Source: Candidatus Gastranaerophilales bacterium (GTDB lineage Bacteria > Cyanobacteriota > Vampirovibrionia > Gastranaerophilales > Gastranaerophilaceae). Taken from it: a stretch of DNA of 38,804 nt. The stretch spans positions 1-38,804 of the forward strand of contig CALUQQ010000111.1 in assembly GCA_944322955.1 (NCBI GenBank). Reading direction: 5' to 3'. Each line of letters opens with the position of its first letter. Position 1 is the first letter of the stretch. The notes beneath the pieces were generated by a model, which was not told the origin of the DNA, searched no databases, and saw only the letters and a list, made by a program, of their open reading frames with translations. Positions 14,803-22,011 of this stretch are shown here, one piece after another. The position numbers were made by a program, and so were the translations under genes.

Positions 14803-15474
14803 TTAATCCAGCACGCCGGTATCAAGAATTTTTTGGACTTCGGATTTCATAATTTTATGAATATCAGAAATTGTTTTTGTTCCGTCAATACTGATAAACC
14901 CGTAGGCTTTTTTCATTTTTTCATACTGTTCAAGACACTTATTCTGATAGATTTCAAAGCTATTGTAAAAATCCGTTGAAAAGCCGACATCTCTGCCGCT
15001 TTCGTAGAAATCAAGCCCTGTCGTGCCTATAATCCTTTTCAACAAAACATCGACCGGCATATCAAGATAAAATACCAAATCAGGCTCGGGCGCATATTCA
15101 TAAAGATTTTTTACCCATTCGATATTTTGCCCACGAACGACATCACGAGCAAGAGCGGTATAATAGTATCTATCCAAAAGCACCACAAAGCCTGATTTCA
15201 AGGCCGGAACAATTTGGTTTTCCAATCTGTCGGCGAAATCCGCAGCATATAAAAGACTGTATGTCGTTGCATTAAGCAAATTTCTGTCTTTTGCATCATC
15301 AATAACATCCGCAATAAGCCTTGAGGTTTTCCACTCAGACACCATAACCCCGTAGGATTGATCCTGCAGGTATTTTTTCAAAAGTTCAAGCTGGGTTGAT
15401 TTGCCTGACCCGTCAGTCCCTTCAATTACGACCAGTAAACCTTCGTATCCGTGTTTTGTTTTAATTTTTGTCAT
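14803..15474 (-). CDS. Thymidylate kinase-like protein 2
   Basis: 223-aa P-loop nucleotide kinase of the thymidylate kinase family (dTMP to dTDP in classical members). Visible: P-loop EGTDGSGKSTQLELL, the DRY-type motif LLDRYYYTALARDVVRG, and LVFYLDMPVDVLLKRI before the lid region. The usual TREPGGT loop that contacts the phosphate is replaced by SEWKTSRLI, so the true substrate is open. The ATG overlaps the stop of the upstream paralog (ATGA, 15471-15474). It and the upstream gene are the same length and clearly arose by tandem duplication. Last gene of the ilvC operon. Confidence 0.85.
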   Translation of the reverse strand: MTKIKTKHGYEGLLVVIEGTDGSGKSTQLELLKKYLQDQSYGVMVSEWKTSRLIADVIDDAKDRNLLNATTYSLLYAADFADRLENQIVPALKSGFVVLLDRYYYTALARDVVRGQNIEWVKNLYEYAPEPDLVFYLDMPVDVLLKRIIGTTGLDFYESGRDVGFSTDFYNSFEIYQNKCLEQYEKMKKAYGFISIDGTKTISDIHKIMKSEVQKILDTGVLD

Positions 15475-16142
15475 TTAACCCCCTTAGCCTCAAGAATTCC
15501 GGTGAGCATTTTTCTGATTTCGACCTGTTTTTTGTGAATTGTGTCATTTGCGTCGAGTTTCACAATATCAAACTCTTTGAGCATTTTTTTGTATTCGTTA
15601 ATGACACGGGTTTGAAAAATCAAATAGCTTTCAAAAGGGTCATTACTCAATTTCAAATCCATCCCTGCCTCATAGAATTTAGGAGTTCTGTTAAAGCAAA
15701 TCCGCTCCATAGATGTTTTAGGATCAATATCAAAATAAATTGTCAAATCCGGACGTATTGCAAAATCATAAACCTGCCGAACCCATTTTGGGTCAACACC
15801 TCTTGCGACATCGCGAGCAAATGCAGTGAAGGCGTATCTATCAGCAAGTACGATAAAACCTGCCTTCAAAGCCGGGGCAATAACCTGTTTAAGCCTGTCA
15901 GCAAAATCAACCGCGTGAAGCAGACTGAAAGTTCTGGGCGATAGCATATTTTTTTTCTTGGCAAGCTTAGTTGTCTGGCTGATTAATGGAGAAGAATTCC
16001 ATTCCGTATAAATAACATCTTTACCGCTTGCTTTAAGCCAATCTCTTAAAAGCGAAAGCTGGGTTGATTTACCAGATCCGTCAATCCCTTCGACACAGAC
16101 GAGCGTTCCGTCATAGTTGTGTTTTTCTGTTAATTTTGCCAA
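15471..16142 (-). CDS. Thymidylate kinase-like protein 1 (TTG start)
   Basis: 223-aa paralog of the next gene. P-loop EGIDGSGKSTQLSLL, DRY motif LADRYAFTAFARDVARG, and LTIYFDIDPKTSMERI. The TREPGGT loop of classical thymidylate kinases reads TEWNSSPLI. It starts at a TTG at 16142, seven bases after AGAGGA; the P-loop begins only about ten codons later, so a downstream start is not possible. It overlaps the end of the HD-domain gene by 13 bases. This copy looks closer to the common TEWNSS-type group than copy 2. At least one of the two may supply dTDP, as no classical tmk is in the window. Confidence 0.86.
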   Translation of the reverse strand: MAKLTEKHNYDGTLVCVEGIDGSGKSTQLSLLRDWLKASGKDVIYTEWNSSPLISQTTKLAKKKNMLSPRTFSLLHAVDFADRLKQVIAPALKAGFIVLADRYAFTAFARDVARGVDPKWVRQVYDFAIRPDLTIYFDIDPKTSMERICFNRTPKFYEAGMDLKLSNDPFESYLIFQTRVINEYKKMLKEFDIVKLDANDTIHKKQVEIRKMLTGILEAKGVK

Positions 16143-16981
16143 TTTAATCCTCTTTCTATCATTGCAACGTTGATTCTGCCAAACTTTGCGGACAGATTAT
16201 CCATAAAATGCAGGAAATAAAGTTCCGGCTCAAGGTCCTTTTCGTCCAGATCAATAATCGCCCCCCATTCATCGCGTCCGTGATGTGCCGCAATCATTTT
16301 GGCAATACGTTTAAAACCGTTCATCATACACAGAGAAAAACCGTACTGCGAATGGCTTAACCATTCAGAACGAAAATTTTCATCATAATCTATAAATCCT
16401 GTTTCCAAATTAACCGTATATTCAAAAATCTTGCCGATATCATGCAAAATACACGCCGCAATCGCAATGTCACGACTGATTTTAAGCGTAAACATTTCAA
16501 GATTTTTCTCTGCAAACTGCACACACTCAATTGTATGAACCATAAGTCCGCCGATATAGTTGTGATGCATAACTTTTGCAGCCGGCATAATTTTAATTTT
16601 TTCTTTATGTTCTTCGAAATATGAGGCCAGAAAAATCCGCAATTTTTCATCTTTTATGGTATCAAAATAGCTTATGAGTTTTTTATAGGTTTCTTCTCGT
16701 TCAGCCTCATCCAGACCTGTTTTTGCCTCTTTTATAAGTTCCAATGACGTAACAAGACAGTTATTGAATTTTTCGTTAAAGCTTGCCGTCACAATTCTTA
16801 TGAGATTACCTGTCCTAAAAAGCTTATTATCAAGCCTGTTCAGGGTTTCTTCCCACAAAACACAATTTAAAATTGCATTGTTTTTGGTGTCTTTAAGCTG
16901 AAGCTTGCCCATTTTTGTGCCCGCTTTTGTATCACCTATTGCAAATGTAACAACTTCATAGATAGTTTCCGTATCAAACAT
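16130..16981 (-). CDS. OB-fold/HD-domain protein, YhaM-like 3'-5' exonuclease
   Basis: 283 aa. Residues about 1-90 form an OB-fold nucleic-acid-binding domain (GTKMGKLQLKDTKNNAILNCVLW). Residues about 130-260 are an HD hydrolase domain: HHNYIGGLMVHTIE, ILHDIGK with the metal-binding HD pair, then SHSQYG and AAHHGRDEWG. This order is that of YhaM/CbfA, a metal-dependent 3'-5' exonuclease acting on RNA and DNA ends. AAGGAAAA precedes the ATG at 16981; the gene begins two bases after ilvC ends. Slightly shorter than YhaM of Bacillus (about 314 aa). Confidence 0.88.
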   Translation of the reverse strand: MFDTETIYEVVTFAIGDTKAGTKMGKLQLKDTKNNAILNCVLWEETLNRLDNKLFRTGNLIRIVTASFNEKFNNCLVTSLELIKEAKTGLDEAEREETYKKLISYFDTIKDEKLRIFLASYFEEHKEKIKIMPAAKVMHHNYIGGLMVHTIECVQFAEKNLEMFTLKISRDIAIAACILHDIGKIFEYTVNLETGFIDYDENFRSEWLSHSQYGFSLCMMNGFKRIAKMIAAHHGRDEWGAIIDLDEKDLEPELYFLHFMDNLSAKFGRINVAMIERGLNWQN

Positions 16982-16983
16982 AT

Positions 16984-18000
16984 TTAATTTTTTTCCTTAT
17001 TAATTAATTTTTCTTTGCCCCAGAGAAATGATGAGCGAATTTCTTCGCCGATTTTTTCAATTTGGGAGTCTGCATTTTCTTTTCTGAGCACATTAAATTT
17101 TTTGCATCCCGATTGCATTTCAGTCAAAAATTCATCCGCGAATTTGCCTGATTGAATGTTTTTCAAAATTTCTTTCATCGCTTGTCTTGATTCATTCCCT
17201 ATCACCTGTGGTCCGCGAGTCATATCGCCGTATTCCGCAGTATTGGAAATCGAATATCTCATATCTGTGAGACCGCCCTGACAGATTAAATCAACAATTA
17301 ATTTCATCTCGTGAAGAGTCTCAAAATAAGCCATATAAGGCGAATAACCGGCTTCCACAAGAGTATCAAATCCTGCTTTAATCAAAGCGGAAATACCACC
17401 GCAAATTACCGCCTGTTCGCCGAAAAGGTCTGTTTCAGTTTCTTCACGAAAAGTAGTTTCAAGAATTCCCGCACGTCCGGCGCCTATTGCAGATGCGTAA
17501 GAGAGCGCCACTTCTTTTGAATCCCCTGAAGGATCCTGATAAACCGCAATCAATGAAGGAACGCCTTTGCCTTCCGTGTATTCGCTTCTTACAGTATGTC
17601 CGGGACCTTTTGGCGCGACCATAATTACATTTACGTTCTCAGGTGCCGTAATTCTGTTGAAATGGATATTAAACCCATGTGAAAACATCAGATACTGCCC
17701 TTTTCTCAAATATGGTTTAATTTGGCGTTCATAAACCTCCGCCTGAATTTCATCAGGAATAAGAATTTGCACAATATCAGCCTGCTTTACGGCATCTTCA
17801 ATATTCATAGTTAAAAATCCGTAGGATTTAGCCTTTTTGTCAGAATTGCCCCCTTGTCTTAGCCCCAGAATTACGTTGCAGCCGGAATCTTGAAGGTTCA
17901 AAGACTGGCCGTAGCCTTGAGAGCCAAAGCCTATTACCGCAATTTTTTTTGTCTTAATTAAATCTTTGTCTATATCCTTATCCAAATAAATTTTCACCAT
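16984..18000 (-). CDS. ilvC: Ketol-acid reductoisomerase
   Basis: Second step of branched-chain amino acid synthesis: isomerises and reduces acetolactate and acetohydroxybutyrate with NAD(P)H. 338 aa, class I length. N-terminal Rossmann motif VIGFGSQGYGQSLNL and cofactor loop GLRQGGNSDKKA; C-terminal metal-binding ETDLFGEQAVICGG and SNTAEYGD. I start it at the ATG at 18000 (GAGGTGGA upstream); a longer frame starting with TTG at 18045 begins inside the promoter. No other ilv genes are near. It leads an operon with the HD protein and the two kinases. Confidence 0.97.
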   Translation of the reverse strand: MVKIYLDKDIDKDLIKTKKIAVIGFGSQGYGQSLNLQDSGCNVILGLRQGGNSDKKAKSYGFLTMNIEDAVKQADIVQILIPDEIQAEVYERQIKPYLRKGQYLMFSHGFNIHFNRITAPENVNVIMVAPKGPGHTVRSEYTEGKGVPSLIAVYQDPSGDSKEVALSYASAIGAGRAGILETTFREETETDLFGEQAVICGGISALIKAGFDTLVEAGYSPYMAYFETLHEMKLIVDLICQGGLTDMRYSISNTAEYGDMTRGPQVIGNESRQAMKEILKNIQSGKFADEFLTEMQSGCKKFNVLRKENADSQIEKIGEEIRSSFLWGKEKLINKEKN

Positions 18001-18017
18001 ATCCACCTCGTCAACCA

Positions 18018-18045
18018 ATTTTAGCACAAAGAATAAATTTTTCAA
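18018..18045 (-). promoter_or_regulatory. Promoter of ilvC operon
   Basis: TTGAAA (18045-18040), 16-base spacer, TAAAAT (18023-18018) with TG one base upstream (TGCTAAAAT). Leader of about ten bases that holds the GAGGTGGA ribosome site. No attenuator or leader peptide fits in so short a leader. Confidence 0.7.
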
Positions 18046-18064
18046 AGGTGAATAAGTAAATAAG

Positions 18065-18168
18065 TAAATCAGGGAATAGTGGAATAAGTTGTTTCTAAAA
18101 TTAATCTGAGCGGAATTTCTCCAAGATTGCTTTTATATAACACTTATTCACTCATTCCCATATTTACT
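18065..18168 (+). repeat. GGAATAAG inverted-repeat element, copy B with long arms
   Basis: Core 18081-18151 matches copy A over GGAATAAGTTGTTTCT to GAGCGGAATTT and at ATAACACTTATTCAC. The arms extend further: GTAAATCAGGGAATAGTGGA at the left pairs with the inverted copy ending CATTCCCATATTTAC at the right, so the whole 104 bases can fold into one long imperfect hairpin. Lies between the ilvC promoter and octamer array O2. Confidence 0.82.
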
Positions 18169-18170
18169 TT

Positions 18171-18202
18171 TTAGTACCTTACTGCCTTAGTAACTTAGTA
18201 AC
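18171..18202 (+). repeat. Octamer array O2 (four 8-base units)
   Basis: TTAGTACC, TTACTGCC, TTAGTAAC, TTAGTAAC, then TTTTA. The clearest of the four arrays. It ends two bases before the stop codon of the GNAT gene. Confidence 0.8.
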
Positions 18203-18204
18203 TT

Positions 18205-19185
18205 TTAATTCGAAATAAGCCTATTTTCGCCGAATGAAAATACCTTGAGGACGCTTTCTGCCTCTTTGACGGGTTTGTAGAAATCTTTCACAAAAACGCA
18301 CTGGGTCTGGACACAGTTAAGATTGCGGCTGTGGAGATATTCTTCTAAGATATCGGCATTTTTTGCGTACTGGCGGTGTTTTAAAAACGCGGTAAAATGT
18401 GATTTGCGACGGCGGATTTCACCAAGCCCGAAGTTCAAAATCTCGTCATAATCAAATTGATAGCCGTTATTGGTTGATATATCTATTATAAAATTAAGAT
18501 TATCAACTGTAGTGATTGAAAGATAGGCAATAATATTTTTTCCATTTTCAAGCACATAACGATTTTTGTAGTATTTGTAGAATCCGGCAAAAAAAGGGTC
18601 GGCATATTCGGACGGAATTCTTTCCATTGATGGCTTATATAGGTTATTCAATTCGCCGTTATAAAGCCTTGCAACCGCTTTTGCATCATCCCTTTGGCAA
18701 GGACGAAAGTTTGCCGCAGCAGTACTTTGCGGGGTAAAATTGTCAAGCTTCCATAAATTTTCATACGAACATTGTCTGAAACCGCATCCTTCCACAAAGA
18801 GTGTGCATAATTCATCGTGGCTTATATCAACATAAACTGTGAAGCAGTGCGCACCTTTGGCGCCATATTTTGCTATGATAAATTCTGTTAATTGTTTGCC
18901 CACATTATAAAAATCTTGTTTAAAAACAAGACGTGTTATATTGATTTTGTAAGGATTTCCGGCAGTCGGCTCGACCGTTATCAATCCGAGAATTTCATCG
19001 TTTTCAAGCAGAATATAAGATTCCTGCTTAAATTTATACTGCAAAGGCAACAGATTATTCAGGATCCCAGCGGGTTCTTCCATAATCATTTTCAAAAATC
19101 TGTCGTGTTCTTCAGACCCCAGATACGAGATCATTTTTTCAATTTTAGGATAATCAAAGCAGAATAATTTTCGAATCCTCGTCAT
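18205..19185 (-). CDS. Two-domain GNAT acetyltransferase-like protein
   Basis: 326 aa. Residues about 1-145 look like a GNAT N-acetyltransferase domain: ILGLITVEP as the central strand, then the long helix and VEGCGFRQCSYENLWKL at the end (G-F near the C-terminus is typical). Residues about 155-300 appear to be a second, degenerate GNAT copy (NFRPCQRDDAKAVARLYN ... RNLNCVQTQCVFVKDF). Substrate unknown. No ribosome site: TAAAAT lies six bases before the ATG, with TTGCAT 17 bases further up, as at radA. Divergent from the dehydrogenase pair. Confidence 0.75.
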   Translation of the reverse strand: MTRIRKLFCFDYPKIEKMISYLGSEEHDRFLKMIMEEPAGILNNLLPLQYKFKQESYILLENDEILGLITVEPTAGNPYKINITRLVFKQDFYNVGKQLTEFIIAKYGAKGAHCFTVYVDISHDELCTLFVEGCGFRQCSYENLWKLDNFTPQSTAAANFRPCQRDDAKAVARLYNGELNNLYKPSMERIPSEYADPFFAGFYKYYKNRYVLENGKNIIAYLSITTVDNLNFIIDISTNNGYQFDYDEILNFGLGEIRRRKSHFTAFLKHRQYAKNADILEEYLHSRNLNCVQTQCVFVKDFYKPVKEAESVLKVFSFGENRLISN

Positions 19186-19191
19186 ATTTAT

Positions 19192-19220
19192 ATTTTAATA
19201 TATCTTTTATTTTCATGCAA
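19192..19220 (-). promoter_or_regulatory. Promoter of GNAT gene, apparently leaderless
   Basis: TTGCAT (19220-19215), 17-base spacer, TAAAAT (19197-19192), ATAAAT, then ATG. Same geometry as the radA promoter to the base. Confidence 0.65.
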
Positions 19221-19233
19221 GTTGTGCTAAAAT
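19205..19233 (+). promoter_or_regulatory. Promoter of the alcohol dehydrogenase pair
   Basis: Extended -10 TGCTAAAAT (19225-19233) with a weak TTTTAT at -35. It overlaps the divergent GNAT promoter, so the two may interfere. Confidence 0.55.
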
Positions 19234-19252
19234 ATTTTTTGCGAGGCGAGAT

Positions 19253-20236
19253 ATGAAAATAGCTGTAATAAATAAAGGTAAAATTGTTATAAAAGAAACC
19301 CCTGATATTGAATTAAACGGCAGACAAGGCGCAATCGTTAAAGTTCTCGGCTGCGGCTTGTGCGGGTCTGATATTGTAAAATTTGTTCACAAAATTTCAA
19401 AAGACGGAACCGTTCTCGGACACGAAATAGTTGCGAGAATTGTTGAAATCAATTCAAAAACGAATTTTAAAATCGGCGACGAAATTGTTACATCGCACCA
19501 TATCCCTTGCGGAGAATGCGTTTACTGCAAAAACGGAAACGTTTCCATGTGCGAGCATTTCAAATCAACCAATATAGTTCCCGGCGGCTTTAGTGAATAT
19601 GTTTACTTGTCAGAAGAACATTTAAAAAATGTTGCGCACGTTAAGCCAGAAAATTTGACAGATATTGAAGCATCTTTTTATGAGCCTTTGGGCTGCTGTG
19701 TAAGAGCCATCAAAAGAGCAAATTTACGCGGGAATGCAACTGTGCTTGTCGTGGGTTTAGGGTCAATCGGACTTATGATGGCACAGGCACTGAAAGCTTT
19801 CGGAATGGATGTTATGGGATGCGATTTAATTCCCGACAGGGTTAACCGCCTCAGAAATCTCGGAATTGCCGCCTGCAACGTTAAAGAAATGGATCCAAAC
19901 TTCAAAGCTGACGGCGTTTTTATGACCTCAGGCGCTGACAAGGCCATTAATACCGCGCTTAAATATGTCCGAAACGGCGGAAAAATTCTCGTATTCTCAA
20001 GCACTCCGAACAACTGGGGCTATGCAAATAACGAAATTTATTACAGAGAACTCACCGTGCTCGGAAGCTATTCGCCGGCGCCTGTAGATTTGGAAGATTC
20101 TTTGAACCTTTTGAGATCACATCAGGTAAAAGTCGCAGGACTTTCAACCGTGTACCCGCTTGAAGATATTCAAAAAGCCTTTGATGACACAATGAATAAC
20201 CGTATTATGAAGGCTTATATCAAAATTAAGGAGTAA
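19253..20236 (+). CDS. Zinc-dependent alcohol dehydrogenase (MDR family), first of pair
   Basis: 327 aa, medium-chain dehydrogenase/reductase. Catalytic zinc site: CGLCGSD and GHE (GTVLGHEIV). Structural zinc: four cysteines in CGECVYCKNGNVSMC. Rossmann motif VVGLGSIGLMMAQ, followed by an acid-type strand end (MGCDLIPDRV), suggesting NAD(H). Substrate not evident; polyol, sugar and amino-alcohol dehydrogenases share this layout. GAGG precedes the ATG. Only one base separates it from the second dehydrogenase, so the two probably act in one pathway. Confidence 0.88.
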   Translation: MKIAVINKGKIVIKETPDIELNGRQGAIVKVLGCGLCGSDIVKFVHKISKDGTVLGHEIVARIVEINSKTNFKIGDEIVTSHHIPCGECVYCKNGNVSMCEHFKSTNIVPGGFSEYVYLSEEHLKNVAHVKPENLTDIEASFYEPLGCCVRAIKRANLRGNATVLVVGLGSIGLMMAQALKAFGMDVMGCDLIPDRVNRLRNLGIAACNVKEMDPNFKADGVFMTSGADKAINTALKYVRNGGKILVFSSTPNNWGYANNEIYYRELTVLGSYSPAPVDLEDSLNLLRSHQVKVAGLSTVYPLEDIQKAFDDTMNNRIMKAYIKIKE

Positions 20237-20237
20237 T

Positions 20238-21275
20238 ATGAAGGCAATACAATATTACGGACCGCAAAATATAAAACTGGAAGAAGTTATGGTAAAACCG
20301 CCCCAAGAAGGCGAAGTGGTCGTAAAGGTTATGGCAGCTCTGACTTGCGGGACAGACGTCAAAACTTTCAGGCGCGGTCATCCGGTTTTGATTAAAAATA
20401 TTCCGTCGGGTTTCGGACATGAATTTTCGGGAATTGTTGAAAAAGTGGGACGCAGCGTTGAAGAATTTAAACCAGGCGACCGTGTAGTCGCGGCAAATTC
20501 TGCTCCCTGCGGCGAGTGTTTTTTTTGCAGACGCGGCGAGTATAATTTGTGCGAAAATTTGAACTTATTAAACGGTGCTTACGCTGAATACATTACTGTT
20601 CCGGCACGAATTGTCAAAAAAAACATGCTGATTTTGCCGGATCATTTGGCTTTTGAACACGCAGCATTTTGTGAACCACTCGCAAATGTCGTACACGGAG
20701 TCGAAAGAACCGGAATAAAACCCGGAGATTCAGTCGGGATTATCGGAATAGGCCCTATCGGTTTGATGTTTGCAAGGCTTGCAAAGCTCAAAGGCGCACG
20801 TGTAATCGCTGCCGGTAGAAATCCTTTAAAACTCAAAATGGCAGATGAATTCGCTCACGCTGACGAAATCATTGATTTAACAAAATATCCAAATCCTGAA
20901 AAGATTTTTAAATCTTTTTCGCAAGAAGAAAAAGGGTTGGATATTGCGGTTGAATGCGTAGGGCTGCCGGAAATTTGGGAAAGAATTTTTACATGTGTCA
21001 GACCCGGCGGTACAGTACACTTTTTCGGCGGCTGTAAATCAGGTTCTACAGTAACCTTCGACACCACAAAAATGCATTACGGCGATATTACCATGATGAG
21101 TGTCTTTCACCATACACCAAAATACTTCCGCATGGCCCTTGATTATATTGCATCAGGCAAAGTAGAAGTCGAAAAACTTATAACGGCCACTCTCCCGCTT
21201 GAAAAAGTCGAATACGCCATGACTCAACATATTGAAGGTAAAGCCCTAAAATTTCTGATTAAACCTAACAATTAA
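20238..21275 (+). CDS. Zinc-dependent alcohol dehydrogenase (MDR family), second of pair
   Basis: 345 aa. Catalytic site LTCGTDVKTF and FGHEFSG; structural zinc cysteines in CGECFFCRRGEYNLC; Rossmann motif IIGIGPIGLMFARL. The strand end reads AAGRNPLKL with no acidic residue, which leans to NADP(H), unlike its neighbour, though this is a weak inference. AAGGAG lies at the end of the preceding gene. Its last 11 bases overlap the end of the convergent SpoU-type methyltransferase gene. Resembles threonine/sorbitol dehydrogenase-like proteins but the substrate cannot be named. Confidence 0.88.
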   Translation: MKAIQYYGPQNIKLEEVMVKPPQEGEVVVKVMAALTCGTDVKTFRRGHPVLIKNIPSGFGHEFSGIVEKVGRSVEEFKPGDRVVAANSAPCGECFFCRRGEYNLCENLNLLNGAYAEYITVPARIVKKNMLILPDHLAFEHAAFCEPLANVVHGVERTGIKPGDSVGIIGIGPIGLMFARLAKLKGARVIAAGRNPLKLKMADEFAHADEIIDLTKYPNPEKIFKSFSQEEKGLDIAVECVGLPEIWERIFTCVRPGGTVHFFGGCKSGSTVTFDTTKMHYGDITMMSVFHHTPKYFRMALDYIASGKVEVEKLITATLPLEKVEYAMTQHIEGKALKFLIKPNN

Positions 21276-22011
21276 CAAATAATTCATATAAAATTACGGC
21301 ACAAGATACACTAAGATTAAGAGATTCAACATTATCAGCCATCTCTATTTTAACACTGTCCGTTGCAAAATTTTGCAATTCAATGCTGAGCCCTTCAGCT
21401 TCAGACCCAAACATAATCAGACAAGGCAATTTTGTATTAAAATTTTTGAGATAATTCTTTGCACGCGGCAAAGTCGCAATACGATTAAAAGAACAGAAAA
21501 TTGTTTCTAAATTTTCAATATTTTTCATTTCAAAAACAGGAATTTTCCATAAATTTCCGACAGCTGCTCTAATGCATTTTGGGTTATATAAATCCACGCT
21601 GTCGCCGTATAAAATTACCGCATCAACTCCAAACGCGGCAGAAGTCCGTAAAATTGTCCCCAAATTTCCGGCATCTTTTATCCCCTCAAGCAGCACGACT
21701 TTTTTTGCCGATTCTAAAATTTTACTGTCATACTCTTTTTTAAACGCAACTCCAACCGCGTCAGGCGCCGTGTCCGTTGTGGAAATTTTTTTCAAAACAG
21801 GTTCAGTTGTCAAAATCACCTTATCACCTAAAAATTTGTATTCGTCCGCTTTTTTATCCGAAACAAATACATAATCAAACTTTATACCTGAATTATACGC
21901 CCCTTCAATCGCCTTGAAACCTTCCAACAAAAATTTTTCAGTTCTGTATTTTTTCTGCTGAAGTCTTACGGTTTCTTTTACCAAATTATTATTTACACTT
22001 GTAATTTCCAT
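21265..22011 (-). CDS. SpoU/TrmH family RNA 2'-O-methyltransferase
   Basis: 248 aa. N-terminal substrate-binding region (RTEKFLLEGFKAIEGA) and a SPOUT domain with its three motifs: DAGNLGTILRTSAAFGVDAV, CLIMFGSEAEGLS, and VESLNLSVSCAVILYE forming the knotted SAM site. The target, rRNA or tRNA, cannot be told. The ATG follows the TAG of the aminopeptidase gene with no gap (TAGATG), so it is translated by coupling. The end overlaps the convergent dehydrogenase gene by 11 bases. Confidence 0.93.
   Translation of the reverse strand: MEITSVNNNLVKETVRLQQKKYRTEKFLLEGFKAIEGAYNSGIKFDYVFVSDKKADEYKFLGDKVILTTEPVLKKISTTDTAPDAVGVAFKKEYDSKILESAKKVVLLEGIKDAGNLGTILRTSAAFGVDAVILYGDSVDLYNPKCIRAAVGNLWKIPVFEMKNIENLETIFCSFNRIATLPRAKNYLKNFNTKLPCLIMFGSEAEGLSIELQNFATDSVKIEMADNVESLNLSVSCAVILYELFVNC

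Noticed and set aside
15468-15944. 158-aa frame opposite the first kinase
   Set aside because: Shadow of a conserved gene, composition unlike a protein.
16984-18045. Longer ilvC with TTG start at 18045
   Set aside because: The extra codons lie within the promoter; family start and ribosome site fit 18000.
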